Source: Siccirubricoccus deserti
GTDB taxonomy: Bacteria > Pseudomonadota > Alphaproteobacteria > Acetobacterales > Acetobacteraceae
Assembly: GCF_014283215.1 (NCBI RefSeq)
Contig: NZ_JACOMF010000010.1
Coordinates: 1 to 64,000, forward strand
Length of the DNA: 64,000 nucleotides
Direction: 5' to 3'
Part shown: positions 46,178 through 53,822 of the stretch, one piece after another
Position numbering within the stretch: position 1 is the stretch's first letter
Layout of the letters: each line of letters starts with the position of its first letter
Program-made: the position numbers and the translations under genes
Notes under the pieces: generated by a model
Database searches by the model: none
What the model was told of the DNA's origin: nothing
What the model saw: the letters and a program-made list of their open reading frames with translations, nothing else

Positions 46178-47698
46178 ATGGATGGTCTGATGCCCAGTGA
46201 CCCCGGTAGCAAGGACGCGCAGCTGGTTCCCGCCGTCGGCGATGCCGGCTGGGCCGGCTTTGCCAGTGGCGGGCGGACGGCTGCGAAACGCCGCGGGCCA
46301 GGCTGGCGCTTCGCCGGCCCCCTGCCGCCGGCCGTGGTCGCCAGCCTGGTCGCCGCGCTCGATATGGCGGCAACGGCGCTGGGCGGGCTGGTCCTGCATA
46401 CGGTGCCGCTGCGGCGCGGACCGCCCTCGCCTGAGCTGATCGGCTTCGTTGCCCTGCTGGTGCCCTGCGTCGGCGCCGCCATCGGCGCCTATGGCCCTGC
46501 CCGGCTGCTCGGCGGCCGCCGGGCCGGAATGGCGGCGCTGACCGCGCTGGTAGTGGGCGTCGGCGGGATGATCCTGGCGGCCGCCGCGCTCGGCGCCGGC
46601 AGCAATTTCCGCCCGGTGATGGCAGCGCTGTGGGTCGGCTTGGCGGCACCGCCGCTGCTGGCCGGACGGGCCGCCGCCGGCTGGGGGCTGCGCGCGGTCG
46701 CCGGCCGCGCCCAGCAACGCGCCGTGCTGGTGGGCAGCGGACCGCAGGCTGCCCGCTTCGCCGCGGCGGTCCGGCAGCAGCCGGATGCCGCCTTACGGTT
46801 GATCGGCCTTGCCGATGATCGCGCACCCCACATGGCCGCGCCGGCCAGTGACTGGGGCGGCCTGCCCCATCTCGGCGGGCTGGATACCCTCTGCAGCCTG
46901 ATCCGCCGCGGCGTGGTGGACCAGGTGATCCTCGCCTTGCCCTGGACCGACGAGGACCGGGTTGCCGCAGTCATGCGGGTGCTCGGCGACTATCCGGTCG
47001 ATGTCCGGCTGGCGCCCGACCTGCTGGCGTATCGTTGCGGCGGCGAGGCGGAGCGGCTACGCCTGCTGCGGCTGGCCGACCGGCCGATCAGCGGCTGGGC
47101 GGCGGTGGTGAAGGCGGTCGAGGACTATACGCTGGCGATCGGCGCCATCGCCGTCGCGGCGCTGCCGATGGCGCTGATCGCGCTGGCCATCCGGCTCGAC
47201 AGCCCGGGGCCGGTGCTGTTCCGCCAGCGCCGCACCGGCTTCAACAACCGCGACTTCTACGTGCTGAAATTCCGCACAATGTATGTCGAGGCGACCGATC
47301 ACGAAGCGGTCCGCCAGGTGGTGAGTGGCGATCCCCGGGTGACCCGGATCGGCGCCATCCTGCGGCGCACCTCGCTGGATGAGTTGCCGCAGGTGTTCAA
47401 CGTGCTGAAGGGCGAGATGTCCTTCATCGGTCCGCGGCCGCACGCCCCGGGCACTCGCGCCGGCGGCCGGCCGTTCGAGCAGGTGGTCGCCCGCTACGCC
47501 GCCCGGCACAAGGTGAAGCCGGGGCTGACCGGCCTCGCCCAGGTTCGCGGCTGGCGCGGCCCGACCGAGACCGAGGAGAAACTAATTCGTCGAGTCGAAA
47601 GCGATCTGGAGTATATCGAGACCTGGTCGCCCTGGCTCGATTTCACGATCCTCGTGCGGACCCTGCTGGCGGTGGCGCGGATGCGCAACGCCTGCTGA
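46178..47698 (+). CDS. Polyprenyl glycosylphosphotransferase (WcaJ/ExoY type)
   Basis: A 506-residue membrane enzyme that starts exopolysaccharide repeat-unit synthesis by moving a sugar phosphate onto undecaprenyl phosphate. The N-terminal half has about four helices and a CoA-binding-like domain (AVLVGSGPQAARFAAAVRQ). After a helix at about 316-335 comes the catalytic domain: SPGPVLFRQRRTGFNNRDFYVLKFRTMY, RRTSLDELPQVFNVLKGEMSFIGPRPH and KPGLTGLAQVRGWRG. The sugar is unknown. The partner GT genes follow directly. Confidence 0.9.
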   Translation: MDGLMPSDPGSKDAQLVPAVGDAGWAGFASGGRTAAKRRGPGWRFAGPLPPAVVASLVAALDMAATALGGLVLHTVPLRRGPPSPELIGFVALLVPCVGAAIGAYGPARLLGGRRAGMAALTALVVGVGGMILAAAALGAGSNFRPVMAALWVGLAAPPLLAGRAAAGWGLRAVAGRAQQRAVLVGSGPQAARFAAAVRQQPDAALRLIGLADDRAPHMAAPASDWGGLPHLGGLDTLCSLIRRGVVDQVILALPWTDEDRVAAVMRVLGDYPVDVRLAPDLLAYRCGGEAERLRLLRLADRPISGWAAVVKAVEDYTLAIGAIAVAALPMALIALAIRLDSPGPVLFRQRRTGFNNRDFYVLKFRTMYVEATDHEAVRQVVSGDPRVTRIGAILRRTSLDELPQVFNVLKGEMSFIGPRPHAPGTRAGGRPFEQVVARYAARHKVKPGLTGLAQVRGWRGPTETEEKLIRRVESDLEYIETWSPWLDFTILVRTLLAVARMRNAC

Positions 47699-47722
47699 CC
47701 CGGATGCCCGCAGGAGAGACTT

Positions 47723-48721
47723 GTGCCCGACACCCACGCCGAGGCCCGCCCTGGACCGCTGCCCGCGGGGCTGGGGGCCTCGCCCCGAATCGCCGTCCTG
47801 ATCCCCTGCTACAACGAGGCGGTGGCGATTCCGCGCGTCATCGCCGCCTTCCGGGCGGCGCTGCCGGGCACGGCGATCCATGTCTACGACAATAACTCGA
47901 AGGACGAGACGGTGGCGGTGGCACGCGCGGCCGGCGCTGTGGTGCGCAGCGAGCAGCTGCAGGGCAAGGGCCATGTGGTCCGCCGCATGTTCGCCGACAT
48001 CGAGGCCGATGCCTATGTCCTGGTCGATGGCGATGACACCTATGACGCCGCCGCCGCGCCGGAGATGCTGCGCCGGCTGTTCGCCGAGCGCCTGGACATG
48101 GTGACCGGCGTTCGGGTCACGCCGGAGGAGGCGGCGGCGGCCGCCTACCGCCCCGGCCACCAGCTCGGCAATGCGGTGCTGACCGGCATGGTCCGGCGGG
48201 TATTCGGCGACCGGATCAGCGACATGCTCTCGGGCTACCGCGTCTTCTCCCGCCGCTTCGTGAAGAGCTTCCCGGCATTGGCCTCCGGCTTCGAGACGGA
48301 GACCGAGTTCACCGTCCATGCGCTGGAGCTGAAGATGCCGGTGGGCGAGGTGCGGAGCATCTACAAGGAACGCCCGGCCGGCTCGGCCAGCAAGCTGAAC
48401 ACCTACCGGGACGGCTTCCGCATCCTGCGGACCATCATCATCCTGGTGCAGCGGGAGCGGCCATTGATGTTCTTCTCCATCTCCGGCGCCGCGATGCTGG
48501 CGGTCGCGGTGCTGCTGGCGGTGCCGCTGCTGCGGACCTTCCTGGAAACCGGGCTGGTGCCGCGGCTGCCGACCGCGGTGCTCTCGACCGGGCTGGCGCT
48601 GCTGTCCTTCCTCGCCTTCGCCTGCGGGCTGATCCTCGATACCGTCACCCGCGGCCGGCAGGAGGCCAAGCGGATTGCCTACCTCGCCATCCCCGGCCCC
48701 GATTTCGACAGCCCCGCATGA
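47723..48721 (+). CDS. Family 2 glycosyltransferase with C-terminal membrane helices
   Basis: A 332-residue GT-A transferase. It starts at GTG 47723 after AGGAG. AVLIPCYNEAVAIPRVIAAF and VDGDDTYDA (DxD-type metal motif) belong to the DPM/GtrB-like GT2 group. Two C-terminal helices (PLMFFSISGAAMLAVAVLLAVPLL and LSTGLALLSFLAFACGLIL) anchor it to the membrane. Together with the GtrA protein it may make a polyprenyl-phosphate sugar donor. Its stop overlaps the next gene (ATGA). Confidence 0.88.
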   Translation: MPDTHAEARPGPLPAGLGASPRIAVLIPCYNEAVAIPRVIAAFRAALPGTAIHVYDNNSKDETVAVARAAGAVVRSEQLQGKGHVVRRMFADIEADAYVLVDGDDTYDAAAAPEMLRRLFAERLDMVTGVRVTPEEAAAAAYRPGHQLGNAVLTGMVRRVFGDRISDMLSGYRVFSRRFVKSFPALASGFETETEFTVHALELKMPVGEVRSIYKERPAGSASKLNTYRDGFRILRTIIILVQRERPLMFFSISGAAMLAVAVLLAVPLLRTFLETGLVPRLPTAVLSTGLALLSFLAFACGLILDTVTRGRQEAKRIAYLAIPGPDFDSPA

Positions 48722-49782
48722 GCCTGCCGCCCTACCCCCCGCCCACCCATGTCGCCGGCGCCGCCGGACCCGCCGCCGCGGCGTACGCCGCGGATGTGGT
48801 GATCCTCGCGCTGGACCGGGCGGAGGAGACGATCGAGGCCATCGCCTCGGCGCGGGCGCAGCGGGGGGTGAGCCGGCACGTCTGGATCGCCGACCAGGGC
48901 AGCCGGCCGGAGAACCTCGCCCTGCTGGCCCAGGCGGTGGAAGGCGCCGCCGATGCCACGCTGGTGCGGCTGGACCGCAATTGGGGCGTCGCCGGCGGGC
49001 GCAACCGGGCGACCGCGCTCGGCCGTGGCCGGGTGGTCTTCGCCCTCGACAACGACGCCGAATTCGCCACCACGACGACCCTGGCCGAGGCGGTGCGGGC
49101 GCTGGAGGCGGCGCCGGACCTCGCCGCCATCGGCTGCCGCATCCTGGTGCATGCGACAGGGGCCGACGACCTCTCCTCCTGGGGCTACCCCGCCCCCCTG
49201 CTGCCGCGCGCCGGCGAGAGCTTCGACGCCTGCACCTTCGTCGGCGCCGGCCATGCGATCCGCCGGCAGGATTTCGAGGCGGTGGGCGGTTACGACGACC
49301 GGCTGTTCTTCTGCTGGGAGGAGTTCGACTTCGCGCTCCGCGCCATCAACCGCGGGCGCCGCATCCGCTACCGCGGCGACATCACGGTGCGCCACAAGGT
49401 CTCCGGCGAGCACCGCTTCGCCTGGTCCGGCACCCGCTGGTTCCACTTCGTCCGCAACCGGATCTACATCGGGCTGAAGTACGGCGATGCGGCGCTGGCG
49501 CTGCTGCCGCGCTTTCTGGCCTATCAGGTGAAGGGCGCCCGCAACGGCGTGCTGGCGCAGGGGTTGCGGGCCGGGCCGGCGGCGCTGCGGTTGGCGCGGC
49601 GATACCGCGCCGAGCAGGGCGGCCTCGACATCCTCACCCCGGCGGCGCGCGACTACCTGCGGCGCAATGACGCGGCGCATCGCGGCAGCCTCGGCGCCCG
49701 GCTGCGGGCGGAGGTGCTGGCAGCGCTGCCCAAGGCTCAGGCTGCCCAGGAAGCACCGAGGGACAGCGGCAGCCCGACGTAA
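48718..49782 (+). CDS. Family 2 glycosyltransferase
   Basis: A 354-residue soluble or peripheral transferase. VVILALDRAEETIEAIAS, LVRLDRNWGVAGGRNRA and FALDNDAEF (DxD-like) form the nucleotide-sugar site. GAGHAIRRQDFEAVGGYDDRLFFCWEEFDFALR is typical of rhamnosyl/N-acetylglucosaminyl GT2 enzymes. A long basic C-terminus follows. The gene is coupled to the previous one, and its last 46 bases overlap the convergent pobA gene. Confidence 0.87.
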   Translation: MSLPPYPPPTHVAGAAGPAAAAYAADVVILALDRAEETIEAIASARAQRGVSRHVWIADQGSRPENLALLAQAVEGAADATLVRLDRNWGVAGGRNRATALGRGRVVFALDNDAEFATTTTLAEAVRALEAAPDLAAIGCRILVHATGADDLSSWGYPAPLLPRAGESFDACTFVGAGHAIRRQDFEAVGGYDDRLFFCWEEFDFALRAINRGRRIRYRGDITVRHKVSGEHRFAWSGTRWFHFVRNRIYIGLKYGDAALALLPRFLAYQVKGARNGVLAQGLRAGPAALRLARRYRAEQGGLDILTPAARDYLRRNDAAHRGSLGARLRAEVLAALPKAQAAQEAPRDSGSPT

Positions 49783-50933
49783 TTCTCCGCCAGGGTCAGC
49801 GAGGCGGCCGGCGAACGGCAGACGTAATCCAGTTCGGCAAGCTGCAGCCTGTGCTCGAAACCGTCGTCGCCGTCGAAGCGGTGCAGCATCGACGTCATCC
49901 ACCAGGAGAAGCGCTGCGCCTTCCACACCCGGGCCAGGGCGGTGGTCGAATAGGCATCCAGCAGCGCGCTGCCGCGGCCGTGGCAGAACGCCTCCAGCGC
50001 CCGCGCCAGGACGCGGATGTCGGCGACCGCGAGATTCATCCCCTTGGCGCCGGTCGGCGGCACGATATGCGCCGCGTCGCCGGCCAGGAACAGCCTGCCG
50101 TGGCGCATCGGCTCCACCACGAAGCTGCGCATGCCGGTGATGCCCTTCTGCAGGATCGGACCTTCCTGCACCTGCGCCACCCCGTCGCGCCGGGCCATCC
50201 GCGCATGCAGCTCCGCCCAGATCCGGTCATCCGACCAGGCAGCGATATCCTCATCCGGCCGGCATTGCAGGTAGTGCCGCGCCAGCGTCTCGCTGCGCAT
50301 GGTGGCGAGGGCGAAGCCGCGCTCGTGCCGGGCGTAGATCAGCTCATGCGAGGCCGGCCGCGCGGCGGCGAGGATGCCGAGCCAGGCGAAGGGGTAGACC
50401 CGCTCATAGGCGCGCAGCACGCCGGCGGGGATGCTGTCGCGGCAGATGCCGTGGAAGCCGTCGCAGCCGGCGATGACATCGCAGCGCAGCACCCGCGCCT
50501 GGCCGTCATGCAGGAAGGAGATGCTGGGATGCTCGGTATCGGCATCGTGCACCGCGGTGTCCGCCACCTCGAACAGCAACGGCCCGCCATGGGAAAGCCG
50601 GGCGGCGATGAGGTCCTTCACCACCTCCTGCTGGCCGTAGATGGTCACCCGCCTGCCGGTCAGCCCCTGCAGATCGATGCGGTGGCCCTGGCCGTCGAAG
50701 CGCAGTTCGATCCCGGAGTGCGGCAGCCCCTCCCGGTGCAGCCGGTCGCCGACGCCGGTCTCGGTCAGCACGTCGACCGTGCCCTGTTCCAGCAACCCGG
50801 CGCGGACCCGTTCCTCGACATAGGCGCGGGAGCGGCTCTCCAGCACCACGCTCTCGATCCCGGCAAGGTGCAGCAGATGCGCCAGCAGCAGCCCCGCCGG
50901 GCCGGCACCCACGATTCCCACCTGCGTCCGCAT
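49737..50933 (-). CDS. pobA: 4-hydroxybenzoate 3-monooxygenase
   Basis: A 398-residue flavoprotein converting 4-hydroxybenzoate, NADPH and oxygen to protocatechuate, the substrate of PcaHG encoded elsewhere in the window. The FAD motif GIVGAGPAGL is near residue 7, and LESRSRAYVEERVRAGLLEQGTVDVL is nearly invariant in PobA. CDGFHG and FLAGDAAHIVPPTGAKGMNLA are the other flavin contacts. The start at 50933 (MRTQVG) matches the family; the frame extends further upstream. No pobR regulator is adjacent. The GST gene is transcribed divergently 106 bases away. Confidence 0.95.
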   Translation of the reverse strand: MRTQVGIVGAGPAGLLLAHLLHLAGIESVVLESRSRAYVEERVRAGLLEQGTVDVLTETGVGDRLHREGLPHSGIELRFDGQGHRIDLQGLTGRRVTIYGQQEVVKDLIAARLSHGGPLLFEVADTAVHDADTEHPSISFLHDGQARVLRCDVIAGCDGFHGICRDSIPAGVLRAYERVYPFAWLGILAAARPASHELIYARHERGFALATMRSETLARHYLQCRPDEDIAAWSDDRIWAELHARMARRDGVAQVQEGPILQKGITGMRSFVVEPMRHGRLFLAGDAAHIVPPTGAKGMNLAVADIRVLARALEAFCHGRGSALLDAYSTTALARVWKAQRFSWWMTSMLHRFDGDDGFEHRLQLAELDYVCRSPAASLTLAENYVGLPLSLGASWAA

Positions 50934-51039
50934 CGCCCTGGTTCCCATCTCCCGCCTCACTCTGCCGCTTTGGTACCGGACAGCAAGGGTTTGCGCCGCT
51001 GCCGGCGGCAGGCCAGGATTGCCGCCGGAGGACCCTGCC

Positions 51040-51735
51040 ATGGCCCGCATGATGTACGACCTCGCCGGTGCCGATCCGGCGCTGCGCTTCAGCCCTTTCT
51101 GCTGGCGCACTCGCCTCGCCCTGGCGCACAAGGGGCTGGAGGTGGAGACCATCCCCTGGCGCTTCACCGAGACCGAGACCATCGCCTTCTCCGGCCAGGG
51201 GCTGGTGCCGGTGCTGGTCGAGGACGGCACGGTGGTGTCGGATTCCTGGGCCATCGCCTGCTGGCTGGAGGAACGCTACCCGGACCGGCCCAGCCTGTTC
51301 GGCGCCGCCGCCGGCCAGGCGGTGACGCGCTTCGTCAACTCCTGGGCCGACAGCGTGCTGCACCCCTGGATCGCCCGCATGGTGGTGCGCGACATCCTCG
51401 ACGTCATCAAGCCGGAGCACCGGCCCTATTTCCGCGAAAGCCGCGAGAAGCGCTTCGGCACCACGCTGGAAGCCTGGGTGGCGGAGCGGGAGGCGCTGCT
51501 ACCGGAGTTCCGCAAGGCGCTGCAGCCGGTGCGGCTGACCCTGCGCGGCCAGCCCTGGCTGGCCGGCGCCACCCCTGGCTACGCCGACTACATCGTCTTC
51601 GGCGCCTTCCAATGGGCCCGCTGCGTCAGCCCTTTCCGGCTGCTGGAGGCGGATGACCCGGTGCATGGCTGGCGCGGCCGGATGCTCGATCTGTTCGACG
51701 GGCTTGCGGGCCGCGCCCCGGGGCACGAGGTTTGA
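51040..51735 (+). CDS. Glutathione S-transferase, LigE beta-etherase-like
   Basis: A 231-residue GST. The N-terminal thioredoxin fold has SPFCWRTRLALAHKGLEVE, VPVLVEDGTVVSDSWAIACWLEERYPDRP and then an all-helical domain. The C-W-R-T arrangement and the DSW...YPDRP segment resemble LigE/LigP enzymes that break beta-aryl ethers of lignin with glutathione. Its position divergent to pobA supports a role with plant aromatics, but the activity is not proven by sequence. GGAGGA precedes the ATG at 51040. Confidence 0.85.
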   Translation: MARMMYDLAGADPALRFSPFCWRTRLALAHKGLEVETIPWRFTETETIAFSGQGLVPVLVEDGTVVSDSWAIACWLEERYPDRPSLFGAAAGQAVTRFVNSWADSVLHPWIARMVVRDILDVIKPEHRPYFRESREKRFGTTLEAWVAEREALLPEFRKALQPVRLTLRGQPWLAGATPGYADYIVFGAFQWARCVSPFRLLEADDPVHGWRGRMLDLFDGLAGRAPGHEV

Positions 51736-51755
51736 CGCAAAGCAGGAGAACGGCG

Positions 51756-52514
51756 ATGGACGACCGGACGGAAGCGGGCGCGGCATGCGGCCCGGACGGC
51801 TGCGCGGTGCCGGCGGAGACCACGATGGCGCTGCCGCTGGCGCGGGCGCCGTCCCGCATCGACATCATCTCCGACGCCATCTGCCCCTGGTGCTGGGTCG
51901 GCAAGCGTAACCTGGAGGGCGCGCTGGCCCTGCTGGCGGTGGAGGGCGAGCGGTTCGAGATCCATTGGCGGCCGTTCCAGCTCAACCCCGACATGCCCCG
52001 CGAGGGGGTGGAGCGGGCGTCCTACCGCGCGGCGAAGTTCGGCAGCGCCGAGCGCTCGGCGGAGGCGGATGCCCGGGTCGCCGCCGCCGGCCAGGCCGCG
52101 GGGCTGGAGTTCCGCCATGCGCTGATGCTGCGCACGCCGAACACCATCGATGCCCACCGGCTGATCCGCCTTGCCGGAGAGCACGGCCCGGCGATGCAGG
52201 ATGCGGTGGTGGAGGCGCTGTTCCAGGCCTATTTCCACAATGGCCGCGACATCGGCAGCCACGCCGTGCTGGCGGAGATCGCCGGCGGGGCCGGGCTGGA
52301 TGCGGCCGAGGCCGCCAGCGTCCTCGCCACCGACGCCGGCGAGGCCGAGGTCCGGCAGGAGGATGCCGGCTTCCGCCGCGCGGGCCTCTCCGGCGTACCG
52401 ACCTTCGCACTGGAAGGCCATGTGGTGTTCAGCGGCGCCATGCCACCCGAGCAGATGGCTGAGGCTTTCCGCCGCGGCCTGGCGATCCTGCGGGAGCGCG
52501 CCAAGGCGGCGTAG
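51756..52514 (+). CDS. DsbA-family (FrnE/HCCA isomerase-like) oxidoreductase
   Basis: A 252-residue thioredoxin-fold protein. IDIISDAICPWCWVGKRNLEGAL carries the CPWC pair (Cys43 and Cys46), and GVPTFALEGHVVFSGA is the cis-Pro region. It has no signal peptide, so it acts in the cytosol, like FrnE. The Cys-containing start (AACGPDGCAVPA) adds two extra cysteines, which is unusual. AGGAG eight bases before ATG 51756 fixes the start; a TTG at 51732 is in frame. It follows the GST by 20 bases, so both may handle thiols. Confidence 0.85.
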   Translation: MDDRTEAGAACGPDGCAVPAETTMALPLARAPSRIDIISDAICPWCWVGKRNLEGALALLAVEGERFEIHWRPFQLNPDMPREGVERASYRAAKFGSAERSAEADARVAAAGQAAGLEFRHALMLRTPNTIDAHRLIRLAGEHGPAMQDAVVEALFQAYFHNGRDIGSHAVLAEIAGGAGLDAAEAASVLATDAGEAEVRQEDAGFRRAGLSGVPTFALEGHVVFSGAMPPEQMAEAFRRGLAILRERAKAA

Positions 52515-52533
52515 GCTACGCCTCTCCCCTCCC

Positions 52534-52621
52534 CGTCGTGCACGGGCTTGGCCCGTGCATCCGGATAACCAGCGAAAGCGGGCGTTGGGGGATGTCTGGA
52601 TCAACTCCGGCCATGACGAGG
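52534..52621. repeat. 88-bp dispersed palindromic repeat, copy 2
   Basis: Same length and same ends (CGTCGTGCACGGGC...GGCCATGACGAGG) as the copy at 7956-8043, with CCGGATA and AGC in matching places. The left arm GCACGGGCTTGGCCCGTGC is itself a strong hairpin. It lies between two convergent genes, as the first copy does, and may terminate both. Confidence 0.7.
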
Positions 52622-52627
52622 AGGGGC

Positions 52628-53368
52628 CTAATACGTCGCCCGGCCGCCCGAGACGTCGAAGACGCCGCCCGTCGAGAAGCTGCAATCGGCGCTGGCCAGC
52701 CAGCAGACCAGGGCGGCGATCTCCTCCACCTGGGCGAAGCGGCCGGCCGGGATCTTCGACAGCATGTAGCTGATCTGCTGCTCGGTCATCTGCTTGAAGA
52801 TGTCGGTCCTGGCCGCCGCCGGGGTCACGCAATTCACCCGCACATCGGTCGTCGCCAATTCCTTGCCCAGCGACTTGGTCAGGCCGATCACCCCCGCCTT
52901 GGCCGCGGAATAGGCCGCCGCATTGGGGTTGCCCTCCTTGCCGGCGATGGAGGCGATGTTGACGATCCGGCCGTAATTGCGCGCCCGCATCCCCGGCACC
53001 ACGGCGCGGCAGCAGAGAAAGACGCCGGTCAGGTCGATGTCGATCACCTGCTTCCAGGCGGCGACCGGATAGGCTTCGACCGGCGCGTTCGGCCCGGTGA
53101 TGCCGGCATTCGCCACCAATATGTCGACCGGCCCGAGCGCCGCCTCGGTGGCACCGAGGGCGGCGGCGATCGCCTCCTCATCGGTCACGTCCACCCTGGC
53201 GGCGAAGCCGCCGAGCCGGGCGGCGACGGCTTGCGCCTCGGCGAGGTCCACATCCCAGAGGGCGACCCGGGCACCGCTGGCGGTGGCGCGCTCGGCAATG
53301 GCGAGGCCGATGCCGCGGGCGCCACCGGTGACGACCGCGACGCGGCCCCTGAGATCGAGTGCGTTCAT
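52628..53368 (-). CDS. Short-chain dehydrogenase/reductase (FabG-like)
   Basis: A 246-residue NAD(P)-dependent oxidoreductase. The cofactor motif is GGARGIGLAIAER (about residues 15-27), NAG is in VANAGITGP, and the catalytic Ser-Tyr-Lys lie in NIASIAGKEGNPNAAAYSAAKAG. TALWDVDLAEAQ-like ALWDVDLAEAQAVA with Asp after strand 2 favours NAD. It may be a 3-oxoacyl-ACP or sugar/steroid-type reductase; the context does not say. It stands alone, 28 bases upstream of the acpS stop in the same orientation as the rel operon. Confidence 0.88.
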   Translation of the reverse strand: MNALDLRGRVAVVTGGARGIGLAIAERATASGARVALWDVDLAEAQAVAARLGGFAARVDVTDEEAIAAALGATEAALGPVDILVANAGITGPNAPVEAYPVAAWKQVIDIDLTGVFLCCRAVVPGMRARNYGRIVNIASIAGKEGNPNAAAYSAAKAGVIGLTKSLGKELATTDVRVNCVTPAAARTDIFKQMTEQQISYMLSKIPAGRFAQVEEIAALVCWLASADCSFSTGGVFDVSGGRATY

Positions 53369-53396
53369 GGCATGCCTCCCGTGTTCCGGGAGGAGA

Positions 53397-53822
53397 TTAG
53401 GCGGCGTCCGAAGCCGCGGCCAGCGGCACCGCGGAGATGATCACCACTGCGCTGGCATAGGGGTATTCATCGGTCATCGTCAGATCGATGCGCGCTTCAT
53501 ACCCCGCAGGCACCAGCCGGGCCAGCCGTGCCGCGGCGCCGCCGGTGAGTTGCAGGGTCGGCTGGCCGCTCTTCAGGTTTACCACGCCGAGGTCGCGGAA
53601 GAAGACGCCGGCCCGGAAGCCGGTGCCGAGCGCCTTTGACGCCGCCTCCTTCGCCGCGAAGCGCTTGGCGTAGGTGGCGGCGCGGATGCGTTCGGTCCGT
53701 CGCTCCGCCTTGGCGCGCTCCAGCGGGGTGAAGACGCGGCTGATGAACCGCTCGCCGTGGCGGGCGATGGTCTGCTCGATGCGGCGGATGTCGACCGTGT
53801 CGTTGCCGATGCCAAGGATCAT
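53397..53822 (-). CDS. acpS: Holo-[acyl-carrier-protein] synthase
   Basis: A 141-residue enzyme adding 4'-phosphopantetheine to acyl carrier protein. [16 protein letters not shown] has the metal-binding Asp, and [14 protein letters not shown] has the second metal ligand Glu. Family length is 120-140. Its ATG overlaps the rel stop (ATGA at 53819-53822), so it is translationally coupled to the (p)ppGpp enzyme, an arrangement widely seen in alphaproteobacteria. Confidence 0.95.
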   Translation of the reverse strand: MILGIGNDTVDIRRIEQTIARHGERFISRVFTPLERAKAERRTERIRAATYAKRFAAKEAASKALGTGFRAGVFFRDLGVVNLKSGQPTLQLTGGAAARLARLVPAGYEARIDLTMTDEYPYASAVVIISAVPLAAASDAA

